From Hordeum vulgare subsp. vulgare (taxonomy: Eukaryota; Streptophyta; Magnoliopsida; Poales; Poaceae), in NCBI RefSeq assembly GCF_904849725.1, contig NC_058524.1, positions 545,727,763 through 545,791,762 of the forward strand: DNA of 64,000 bases, written 5' to 3'. Of this stretch, positions 54,223 through 64,000 are shown in pieces. Position numbers and translations under genes: made by a program. The notes under the pieces are model-generated. The model ran no database searches. It had not been told where the DNA came from and saw only the letters and a program-made list of their open reading frames with translations. How positions within the stretch are numbered: the first letter of the stretch is position 1; every line of letters begins with the position of its first letter.

Positions 54223-57028
54223 TACAACACAACAGCAGTCTCGATTCACGAGAATTGTTATGTTAGAGAAAAGGCGATGAGTGAGCCCGAGAAAAGGCTC
54301 GACCCTTGCCCGACTTTGAATGAATAAAGTTATCAACCAGCCAGGATTACAAGAGCAACACATTACATCAAAAATTAAAGCGAGACGGAAGTAAAAGATA
54401 CAAGGTATATATCAGAATAGACTCAAAACCACCGCCGTGCCAACACCGGCAAACCAACAATACCATCAGAAGAGAGCACATCGCCCTTGCATTGTGTCAC
54501 TGACTACATCCAAGAGACTAAAAAAGGGCCAAACATGGTATGTCTCTGCCACCGCAAAGGGCCACTACCCTTCACCCATGCTCGATGGGTGCCGCACCGA
54601 CGGCTGACAGAGTGTGATGCAACTGTCAACAGAGAAACAACGACGCGAATACATTTTTCAATCTTTCACGGTACGGTGTCACCTGAAACGTCGTGGTGCT
54701 TGTGATCTTGTAGATGCAATCACCACGAAAACAACACGTACACCCAACAAAAGTAAGTACGTGGACGATCTTCAACAGATCAGCAGCAAATTAAAGATGG
54801 TGTCTTCAATCCCTCGCCAAAAACACAAAGCAATTCTTAAAGCTTCTCCACGGAACACACGAACTAACTTGTCGCCTAGGGAAGATACCCCCGGCTTCTA
54901 GTTTGTGTTTAACCAGCCAAAACCAACTCCCCCGTTACATGAAAAACGATCTCCTTTTATACTCTCATGCACGCAGGCACAGCACAAAGGGATAATAAGA
55001 AAGAAGAAAAAGACAAAAGACTCTTTCTTATCTAACTAATCAGAATTTAGCTAATTTAATTATCCGGCAAGCTGATCACAAATGGGCTTGCATGCATGGC
55101 GTTTCGAATAGTAGCTGACCGTCCTCCGGTGCACCAAGGTGAATAATGTCAAGTACGAGTACAAATATGTGTTGACATTGAGCCGTCGTGTAGAAAACTG
55201 TCTCTCAATTCAACTTCTTCATTGGTGTTGTCATGCACAACAGAAGGTTCTTTTTTGTTTCTTTTTCTCTTAACGTCTCGCAGGAATTACATACCTTCTC
55301 TGGTTGACCTTTCTAACAATATTTTCAGCAACGGCATTTTGGATCATATCAGGGTGGCTCCCTAGAACCGAGAGCCATGGTGCTCAAGCTATCACAGGAG
55401 AACAGCAGAAATAGACCCGCAAGAAACGAGTAACCAATCAAACAGGCATTGTCGTCGGCCAGGCCCGGTCCTGAGATTTTGGAGGCCCGGGGAAAAATTA
55501 AATATGAACTCCTTTATTTGTAGGTAGGTGTATATGCAAAGTTAATGACCATGATACATAGCTTTTTCTAAATTGCAATGTTGTGAGCATAGTGTGATCT
55601 CCTTTCAGTAACTTGCTTATCAATGTGATTGTCTGTGAGACGATGATGAGGTGTATCAGCCCAGGACGCACAAGAGGCCAAGCGTTGGTCGCACACAACC
55701 ATACACGTAGGACCATATAGGAAATCTAGCCAAATTACCTTTATCATCCAATGAGCTAAATTGTGCTTGTAAGGTTTAGGAGAACAAAATGGAGTTTAGT
55801 ATGACAAAAATGATAGCACGAAGAGAAAAATGATGACGCCAAATGTCTAATTAGCAAGATGACAACTACAATCAGACTATGTGGAAATTTCTAAACCAAC
55901 GTATAACATGTATTGTACAGAATAGGTTTGCCATTAACTTAGAACATGTAGTCAGCATTTAAAAAATATGAATTCATAAAGCAGCGAATGCAACAGCTGG
56001 TTCGTTATGGCTGTGGTGCCATCTTGTTTTTTGTCTGCAGAAAATGACAAGCATGCATTTTTTTTGAGTAATCACATGCATGTCGACTTTGATGTGACCG
56101 CCGTGCCGACCAGAAGATTCCTCCGGATCGAAACCTTCCCACCAGACCGGGGCTGCCGCCCTGGGACCCGAGATCCTCCATGCGAGGTGGAGCCGCCAAG
56201 TCCCCGCCGCTCAAACCACGCCGCGCGCCACCGGCGAGTGACGTCGCCCTAGGACCTGGGACTCTCCATGCAAGGTGGAGCCGCCAACTTCATCGTTGTT
56301 GTGCGGCAGCGCTGGAGATACCCCAGGCGACATCGGAGGAGGGAGAGGAAGGAAAGTGAATGATGTCTTGCAAGTGCACAATGCTGGTTGTAGCTGCTTT
56401 CGAAGTAAAATTACCGATCCCACGAAGAGCCAATAAAATGGTCATTTCAATCTATAAAGATTGATCAAAAAATGTGTGCATGTTATCTGAGGGCATCTCC
56501 AACAGTGTACTCCAAACCACTCCTAATCTTCCATACCAGGGTGTCCGAACGTTTTTGTCATCTAACAGGGTACCACAAACGTCTGTGATGTGTCCGAGTT
56601 TCCGAATTCCGGTAAACCAGCCATAAACTAGTGAAAGGTTTGCAAGAGTTCAGACCTCTGCCACCCATGACCCACCTAAATACCTTCTCCTGAACCACTC
56701 CCTTTACCCAGTCCTCCCTTGCTTTCTATCTGCATCCTCCTGGTATGAAGTCGTCTCTCTACCACTCCAGATGGCGCCCATGCCTTGCCGGGCGTTTGCC
56801 ACCCCGAGGGCATGACGGACGCCTTCCTTGGACTAGCTTGTCATCCATGCTTCCGCAAACAAGTATCCTATGCCCCCTGCCAACACTGTCCATGGTGGAC
56901 ACCGCACCCAACAAGTGTTCTGCCAAGCGCCAATGAGATTTTCTTTCCATGTGGAGCATGACACCGAAGCTTCCATTTGTTATAAGACTTTATTTTTGTT
57001 AGACTATCCACCCAGCAGATTTGAGATA
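54223..57028. other. Unassigned 2.8-kb intergenic patchwork
   Basis: No frame here has a recognisable domain. Visible fragments: a possible hAT-like end CAGGCCCGGTCCTGAG at 55460 without a partner, an imperfect 88-bp-spaced repeat of GGTGGAGCCGCCAA (near 56186 and 56274), and GGGCATCTCCAACAGTG near 56491, which resembles a common grass repeat start. The block 54230-54905 has a repeat-like look (GAATGAATAAAGTTATCAACC) but no boundary I can support. Confidence 0.4.
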
Positions 57029-57213
57029 TTTTTTTTGAATAAAAGGGGTTCCCCCCTCTCCACTTTTATTAATGAAGCACAAGTCAAGTCAGTTTACATT
57101 CACCATCCAGCACGAAAAATAAAAGACAAGAGAAAAACCAATCGATAGTCTAGCCAAAGTCAGAGGCGCTAAAACAAAACAGAGCAAGTAACTGAATCAC
57201 AAGCTACTCCAGA

Positions 57214-58378
57214 TCAGCTCCTCCAAGCGATGTGCAGAAGTTCCCCTCTGTATTTGTCAAGCTTAGTGATGAATTCCCGCAGTACTCCCTCCTGTGTGGC
57301 ATCGCCGAAAACAGCCCATTGCCAAAGAAAACTTCGAAGTTTCACAAGAACGCAGTCCAGACTTTTACAAGATCGACCCTGAAAACAAAGTTCATTTCTT
57401 AGCCTCCAAATACTCCATAAGGAGGCAGCAGCAATCATGTTCTGGACTGGCATTTTCCTATGAATCAGCCACAAGGCACAAATATCTTTAAAACTAGACA
57501 TAATTGGCATCTGAAAGGATTCAACAAACATTTTCCAAATGCATTTAGCCACTATGCAATCAAAAAATAGATGTTGAACAGATTCCAATTCATTACAGAA
57601 TAAGCAAGAAGGATCATCAACATTTTTTCTATTAGCTAAGTTATCTCTGGTTAAGACTTTATTATAAACACTTAGCCGAAGAAAAACATGGATATTTTGT
57701 GGGCAGAGAATTTTCCACAATTTGTCACCTATGGCAGAAGACACCCCACCAAAGTTAATAGTATTATAAAAGGACTTAAAAGAATACACCCCCTTGGATT
57801 CGAGCATCCATATTGGAACATCAGGGGAATCAGATAGTGGAGACCTCTGAATAATATCAAGTAATTGGTTCCATTTATCAACCCCTCTACTGTCAACACA
57901 TCTTCTAAAGGAGATATTAAGATCCACACCATCCCAAACCTGAGAGACAGTGCAGTCAGGTTGGTTGCATATGTAGAATATATAACTCCCAAAATTGAAC
58001 CTTCAGGGAACAATCCCCCACCCATAGATTATGCCAAAACTTAATACTCCTACCATCACCAATTTTCCACCCGTAGAATGTCTTGGAGGAATTTAGAGCC
58101 CATGTTACACTCTTCCAAAAAGAAGATCCATTATCAGATTTAGACCAAAGTACATTGGGAGATTCAGTGTTATACTTGAAAGAGATGATATCTTTCCAGT
58201 CTTATTCCTGATTATAAAAAAATCTCTTCCCCCACGAGGCCAATAAGGCCATATTAACCTCTTTCACGTTAGGTATCCCTAAACCCCCAAAGTATTTCTT
58301 CATGGTCATAAGCCCCCAATTAGCAAGGTGATATTTGTGTTGGACCCCCATATCCCCCTAGAAAAAATGAGCCATTGG
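57214..58378 (-). pseudogene. LINE ORF2 C-terminal region with zf-RVT-like domain
   Basis: The frame from 57927 reads KLWKILCPQNIHVFLRLS, DNLANRK, then CLFCNELESVQHLFFDC and KCIWKMF. The C-x2-C ... H-x4-C arrangement is that of the zinc-binding domain that follows RT in plant L1 elements. Upstream (58378-57928) the frame is broken by shifts, with only parts such as the GGGLFPEGS segment in another frame. The end at 57214 is close to the 3' UTR. Confidence 0.82.
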
Positions 58379-59455
58379 CTAATTAATAGCCTCAATAGCC
58401 CATTTTGGAAACTTAATTACTGCCATAAGGTAAGCAGGAATGCTGACGATGCATGCACAAAGAAGAATCGGTTTCACTTTGTAAGTAAGATGTCTACCTA
58501 ACCAACCAGAAAGACATTTGATGATCCTATCAATGATTGGTTGAAGGTCTTCCCTACGCAGTTTGTCATAGTGCAGAGGCACACCTAGGGAATTAATAGG
58601 GAAAGACCCCACCTTACAACTAAACATCTGGGCAAAAGATTTATTCATCTCATCCTCAATGTTAATAGTCAAAAGATCACTCTTATGAAAATTGATTTTC
58701 ATCCCAGATAGATTTTCAAAGAAAGAAAGGATCCATTTAAAATTTCTCACTTTCTCACAAGAGTTTTCTAGGAAAAGCAGAGTATCATCAGCATATTGTA
58801 AGCTGGTGATCCCTCCTTTTATCACATGAGGCAAAAGCCCTGAAATGAGGTTCTGTTGAGCTGCTTTAACTAACATTTTAGAGAAAATATCAGCCACAAG
58901 ATTAAACAGGATGGGAGAAATCGGGTCCCCTTGTTTAAGGCCTTTGCCACCAACAAAATAGGGGCAAGTCATATCATTAATACGGACACTAAACGTACCC
59001 TTCAACAGAACACTCTTCATCCAGGAGATCAATTTGGCCCCAAATCCCCTTGACTCGAGCATCTCAAAGAGAAATTGCTAGCTGACTCTATCGTATGCTT
59101 TCTTGTAGTCTAATTTGAGCACAAGCCCCTGAGTTTTGGGTCGTTTGACTTCATGAGCCAACACCACATTCTCAAGAATAAATCTCCCTTTGATGAAAGC
59201 AGTTTGGTTGGGAGAAATCAGTCTATCCCCAATAGGGGACAGTCTGGTAGTCATTGCTTTAGTAAGAATCTTAACTGCATAATTTCCAAGGCTAATAGGT
59301 CTGAATTTCTTCATATCCTTGGCATCAGCTTCTTTAGGAATTAGGACAATTATGGCAAACTTCAACTTATAGATGTCAAGCTTCCCTTCTTCAAAGTATT
59401 TCACTAAGGCCATAAAGTCAGTTTTAATCAACTCGTAGAAGGATTGATAGAACAA
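58379..59455 (-). pseudogene. LINE reverse transcriptase
   Basis: Blocks in order: FAIIVLIPKEADAKDMKKFRP (as parts), ISLGNYAVKILTKAMTTRL, PNQTAFIKGRFILENV, motif A LKLDYKKAYDRVS, motif B GLKQGDPISPILFNL and the catalytic SLQYADDTLLFLENS. Both YADD aspartates are intact. A stop near 59078 (after DRVS) splits motif A from motif B. After the palm come GMKINFHKSD and the LGVPLHYDKLRREDLQPIIDRI block. The enzyme would prime reverse transcription at nicked target DNA. Confidence 0.92.
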
Positions 59456-60094
59456 AAAAGAAAGGCCATCAGGGCCTGGAGCACCATGTGCATAGGATCT
59501 GAAAATGGCCTATTTAATTTCCTCGTCAGAGAAATTCTTTTGTAATATCTCATTCTCATGAGGAGTAACCATATCTTCTTCCTTCCAAACGGAAGGACCC
59601 AAGCTAATATTATGTTTATGCTCATAACCAAATAGGTTCTTATAAAAAGAAGTGGCAATATCAAGCATCTCTTTCGTGGAATGAAGTCGGCCATCATCAC
59701 CATTCAACTCATATAAGTGGTTCTTGCTATGGCGATGGTTAGCTAAAGCTTGGAAATATTTATTGTTCTTGTCACCATCTTTAATCCTCCTATCTCCGGA
59801 CCTCTACCACAAGGCATTTTCTTCTTTTCTCCAGATATCCTCTAATTCTCTCTTAATCTCCTCCATACGAATCTTATCATTGGTATCTAATCGGTTGGTT
59901 TCAAAGAACACATCAAGAATGTCAAACTCTTGTAAAAGGACTTTCTTTTTATTTTTCATAGCAGCCTCTAGATTAATACTCCAGCCTTTAATCTTTTTCC
60001 GTAAGATCCTAGTTTTATTCATCCAGTTATCGATAGATTTACCCAAACAAACTGTATTATTCCAAGTCTTGCAAACTAGTTCTTTAAGATATGC
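59456..60094 (-). pseudogene. LINE ORF2 linker between endonuclease and RT
   Basis: Fragments in several frames, such as KIKGWSINLEAAMKNKKK, a KRELEDIWRKEENALW segment and DGRLHSTKEMLDIATSFYKNLFG, match the helical linker of plant L1 ORF2. At least three frame changes or stops interrupt it. Confidence 0.72.
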
Positions 60095-60849
60095 TTAGTC
60101 AAGACACCATTTCTCAAACCGAAAAGGTTTGGGGGAGGTAACCCTCCGAGCTTTAGTGTCTAAGAGGAGCGGAGTGTGATCACTACTAACTCGAGGGAGC
60201 GCAGATAGAACAGTCAACGAGGAGTGAGCATCCCAAGATGTGGACACAAAGACACGATCAATCATCGCAAAAATAGGGTCTTCTTGGTTGTTACTCCACG
60301 TATAACTCCTATTAGCAATATTAATCTCCATGAGACCCCATTTGTTAATCCAATCATTAAAAAGCAGAGTGGACTCCTTATTAATCAACCCATTGTTTTT
60401 GTCAGATACAGATCTAACCAAATTAAAATCTCCACCAAGGAGAACAGGATAAGACAAATTATGCATGACATCATGCAGCTCAGCAATGAACTCAATTTTG
60501 TGCTCATTGTAAGCAGTGCCGTAAACTGCAATAAAATGACATAAGAAGCCATCCTCTTTATTCTTAATTGTAACTACCACACAATATTTTTGTTAATAAA
60601 ACCAATAACCTCATAAAGGTCATTTCTAAGGCCCACAAGGATGCCACCAGCGGTATTAATAGCAGGTAAGGTATGCCAGCAGAAATCACTACCACAAGCA
60701 ATGGATTTCAGAATATGGCTATCAATGATCTCTCTTTCAGTCTAAAATAAACCTAAAAAATCAAATCTATGATTATGGAGAAAGTCTCCTAGGCACTGTA
60801 TCTTCCCATGTTGCCCTAGACCCCTGATATTCCAAAAGGCTCCTATCAT
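60095..60849 (-). pseudogene. LINE ORF2 start and AP endonuclease
   Basis: ORF2 starts at ATG 60849-60847 with MIGAFWNIRGLG, the usual N-terminal endonuclease block. An in-frame TAG follows about 36 codons later, and a frameshift lies near 60590. The frame from 60580 carries HFIAVYGTAYNEHK, LLGGDFNLVRSVSDKNN, the NRSYTWSNNQEDP block, IDRVFVS and the catalytic SSDHTPLLLD. The GDFN and SDH residues needed for cleavage are present. The endonuclease nicks target DNA to start integration. Confidence 0.9.
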
Positions 60850-62772
60850 GAGATTTTAAAAGGGTGTGACAAGCCACAAGGCTTACTTTTTATGAGTAGG
60901 GTTGGACTATCCTTCACTAAAACAGCAGTACCCCATGTTTTAGATCTAGGAATAGAGCCAAGAGGTGAGGAATGAGTTTGAAAAACCACATCTAGATTAT
61001 CAGGGAGGACATCCTCCGGGTTAAGATCAGCAAACTGAAGGCAGCTAAGTTTTTCATTTTCTATCATGTCATCAAGAATAGCACCTTGTTCCTTATCATC
61101 TTTACCAATACATATATCAATTTTCCTAGCCTGGTCCACAAGGTTATAATTGTCTAGACAGGAAAATGAGTTACCTTTGAATGATGGGGGTATCTCCAGA
61201 TTCTTCTTCTTCGGATAGGCTTTGGCTTTATCCATAATGTTGATATCTCCATGCCCACGAGTGGTTGGTCTGCCAGATAACACTGGACCCCATTTGGCAG
61301 AAGCCCCTTCCTCGAATCCCCCTTTTTTCTCTGAATCAACATTTTCGAAGGTATCTAACAGAGATCTCTTAGTAGAGCCAATAAATTTTATCAACTCCTC
61401 AGGTAAGCATTGCATATATGGTAGAGTACGTCCTCATTCTTCATCATATTCAGCCATGTCAAAGTTTTTTAGTTGCTCAGAGCAGTAGTCCATATGGACA
61501 GACATTGGATACCCATCCTTTGGAGGTGAAGAAACCACCCTCATGGGGGAAATCATATCTTCATCCATCTTGTCAGAATTAACCTTTTCAGGGACTCCAT
61601 AGCTTTTGATTTCCTCAATGAATGCATTGTGAGCATTGTCTAACAACATCTTGGGATGGAATTCAACTGCAGAAACAACACTTCTTTGTTTGTTGTTAGA
61701 GGTAGAAGCAGGGGTATCCTTCTTGATGAAATAAGCCTTGTCAAGGTCATCTATTGGATTGGCATCATCTTCCAGACTATCCTTATCAGTAGTATCCAGA
61801 TTACCTTCATAATATTCCTCCTCACCTTTGCTTTTGTGAGGATCCTCCTAATCAGGATCAACTCCATCATCATCATCCTCATCTCCAATTTGATCAAACC
61901 CTTCTACAGTGAAAAACAGCAGGTATAGCTTCTTCTTCATTTCCACAAGTCTCTCAAAAGGAATTTTGGTAGGGTCTCTACATGCAACCTTCACACGAAT
62001 GGTTTCATAAAAGCTTTTAAAAATTCCATTCCAATCTACATCCACAAGTATACCAAAACAGGAAGTAATATGTGCAAAGACTTTCCAGGCACACCATTTT
62101 GGAGGTATTCCTTCAATCTGTATCCATGCTTCAGTTAATTCTCCATATGGGTTCAACATACCTTGCCATTCAACGACCTTAACTGAGACACCATCAATAG
62201 GTAAGACAAATGAAGGAAACTCAATCAGATCATCAACATTTTTCCAGGGAAGAAACCATAACAGAAACTTCTTATCTTCCAGCTCTCTTATCTGCCAGGG
62301 CCACTCCTTGTTCTTGCAGAAGATCCCATTCAGTTGCATCAGCAGTTCAGAAGCAGGCACTTCTCCTCTTACAACATGAAGTAATGCACAATTTTTATAG
62401 TTCATCCAGCTCGATTCTCTAGATACAGGTACATCAATATGGTAAAAATCCAGACCAGCAGCAGCCCTCCCAAAGTAGGTGGCAGTGGGGTGTTGACGAG
62501 CCCATGCTGCATAATTGTTAACATTGTGCCCTCCCGCACAGATGAAGCACTTCTTGGGCTCAATGCAATTACTAATGTAGTGACCAGGCCAACTACAATT
62601 GAAGCAGGTCATCTCTTTGTACCTTGGATCCAGATCTTGGACGGCAGGAGGGGTCGGGATCACCGGCGCAGGTGTTGTTGGCGGCACCACAGCCTGACTG
62701 CCTCCAGCAGCCTGATTCTTCCCTGCCACACCCCCTCCCCCTCTTTTCATGGTTTGGGTCTTCGTAGCAGCA
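60846..62772 (-). pseudogene. LINE ORF1 (nucleic-acid-binding protein)
   Basis: One frame of about 642 codons runs from the repeat junction at 62772 to TGA 60848-60846, with only two in-frame stops (near 61848 and 61434). A zinc knuckle [14 protein letters not shown] lies about 54 residues from the junction, followed by a second, partial CFICAGGH unit. Then comes a DUF4283-like region with [29 protein letters not shown] in part, [14 protein letters not shown] and [13 protein letters not shown]. An acidic tail follows (GDEDDDDG). The true start is upstream of the insertion. ORF1 would bind LINE RNA. Confidence 0.85.
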
Positions 62773-63039
62773 TGTAACGCCCAAGATGCGATCATATCCT
62801 TATTATGGCATGAGGGCCTCGATAGGGATATAAGCGCATCTCGGCGTTTCGCAACAATGGATATCGTTACTAGTACATGTACTGAAAAGATGAGTATATG
62901 GAATTGGCTTACACTCGCCACAAGCTACATCAGAGTCACATCAATACAACAAAATACAGTCATCATGAAGAAGAGTAGGGTCCGACTATGGACGAAAACA
63001 AACGATAAAAGAACGACGTCCATCCTTACAATCCCAGGC
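62773..63039 (-). repeat. Fragment of the 4.8-kb TG..CA repeat family
   Basis: Starts TGTAACGCCCAAGATGCG and is clearly similar to 36877-37150, sharing GGCTTACACTCGCCACAAGC and ACATGTACTGAAAAG. It interrupts LINE ORF1 and is itself interrupted by the LTR at 63040. CAGCA before 62773 is the expected target duplication, but its partner lies outside the window. Confidence 0.8.
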
Positions 63040-64000
63040 TGCTACTTCTTGAGTTTGCGTTGGTTTTTCCCTTGAAGAGGAAACGGTGATGCAACAAAGT
63101 AGAATAAGTATTTCCCTTAGTTTGAGAACCAAGTATCAATCCACTAGGAGTATCAAGATGAGGCACCAATGAGCCTGCACAAAGACAAACAAACTTGCAC
63201 CCAACGCGATAAAGGGGTTGTCAATCCCTTCACGATTACTTGCAAGGTGAGATCTGATAGTGATGAAAGGTAAATAAGTAAAAGTGCAGCAAGGTATTTT
63301 TGGTATTTTTGTATGTAGATCTGAAAATATAATGTGTAAAATAGACTCGGGGGGCCATAGTGTTCACTAGAGGCTTCTCTCATGATAGCAAGTATTACGG
63401 TGGGTGAACAAATTACTTTCGAGCAATTGATAGAATCGCGCAAAGTCATGACAATATCTAAGGCAATGATCATATATGTAGGCATCACGTCCGAGACAAG
63501 TAGACCGATACTGTGTGCATCTACTACTATTACTCCACACACCGACCACTATCGAGCATGCATCTAGTGTATTAAGTTCATAACAAATGGAGTAACGCCT
63601 TAAGCAATATAACATGATGTAGAGGGATAAATTCATGCAATATGATATAAACCCCATCTTTTTACCCTTGATGGCAACAACACGATGCGTGCCTCGCTAC
63701 CCCTTCTGTCACTAGGTGAGGACACGACACGGTATGAACCCAAAACCAAGCACTTCTCCCATTGCAAGAATTATAGATCAAGTTGGCCAAACGAAACCCA
63801 TAACTCGAAGAGAATTACAAGGATACGAAATCATGCACATAAGAAATCAGAGGAGACTCAAATAATATTCATAGATAATTTGATCATAAATCCACAATTC
63901 ATCGGATCTCGACAAACACACCGCAAAATAAAGTTACATCGGATAGATCTCCATGAAGATCATGGAGAACTTTGTATTGAAGATCCAAGAGAGAGAAGAA
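63040..64000 (-). repeat. LTR of a Gypsy-type Triticeae retrotransposon, continues beyond window
   Basis: Starts TGCTACTTCTTGAG, GCGTTGG. From memory this is the complement of the U5 end of an abundant wheat gypsy LTR, followed by its typical TTGACAACCCC, GGGGTTTATATC and GTGTGTTTGTCGAGATCCG blocks (complement). The window ends inside the LTR. Frames within it (for example 63153-63542) are LTR sequence, not genes. The family name (WHAM/Sabrina type) cannot be settled here. Confidence 0.75.

Larger units (their letters stand above)
57029..62772 (-). mobile_element. L1-like LINE, minus strand, 5' end interrupted
   Basis: In minus direction the element has ORF1 (62772-60846), ORF2 with AP endonuclease, RT and a C-terminal zinc region (60849-57214), a short 3' UTR and an A-tail (T-run at 57029-57036 on the plus strand). 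ORF1 and ORF2 overlap as ATGA. The 5' end is cut by the TGTAACGCCC repeat at 62773, so the upstream part is outside the window. Domain order is that of plant L1-type LINEs. Both ORFs contain stops, so this copy is inactive. I could not identify its target duplication. Confidence 0.9.

Noticed and set aside
63153..63542. 129-codon minus-strand frame with hydrophobic segments
   Set aside because: It is inside a gypsy-type LTR that I recognise, with no domain or conserved start.

Overview
The window looks like transposable-element desert from a large grass genome, most likely a Triticeae species (wheat, Aegilops or barley group). The grounds are an Angela/BARE-type copia LTR, Athila-like elements primed by tRNA-Asp, a Stowaway MITE, a Cassandra TRIM, a Sirevirus-like 3' end and an L1-type LINE, all recognised from memory of these families. 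I found no convincing host gene, tRNA, functional rRNA gene or CRISPR array. Nearly every long reading frame is a decayed retrotransposon domain.

Positions 1-43633 form one nested stack. A degenerate copia element (pol 42245-43458) carries the 3' half of a Sirevirus-like copia element (21356-26365 plus 41825-42244). An Angela-type LTR (16951-17400 plus 20535-21355, minus strand) sits in or against the Sirevirus interior. That LTR is split by a Tat-like Gypsy element (1-16950, running off the left edge) and by a 3.1-kb TG..CA repeat with a 5-bp duplication (17401-20534). The Tat-like element is split inside gag by a full-length Athila-like element (5771-16087), which contains a Stowaway MITE (10898-11057). 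The Sirevirus 3' LTR is split by a second Athila-like element (26366-41824), whose right LTR carries a 393-bp tandem duplication and then a 4.8-kb solo-LTR-like repeat (36877-41669).

Positions 43634-57028 are a patchwork: a Cassandra TRIM with 5S-rRNA-like sequence in both LTRs (44093-44817), a minus-strand copia element with an internal deletion and a duplicated LTR/PPT junction (45024-50351), several inverted-repeat elements, an AT-rich TIR element full of a short degenerate motif (52494-54222), and 2.8 kb of unassigned DNA. Positions 57029-62772 are a minus-strand L1-like LINE with an ORF1/ORF2 ATGA overlap. Its ORF1 is cut by another copy of the large TG..CA repeat (62773-63039), which is itself cut by a gypsy-type LTR that leaves the window (63040-64000).

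No genes here cooperate in a host pathway. The coding logic is that of each retroelement (gag, protease, RT, RNase H, integrase, plus small extra ORFs), and all full-length elements carry stops, frameshifts or altered catalytic residues. The most interesting signals are a small coiled-coil ORF shared by the two Athila-like elements, dense TCGGTnnnACCGA palindromes in the Sirevirus, the Cassandra 5S modules, and the large promoter-bearing TG..CA repeats.
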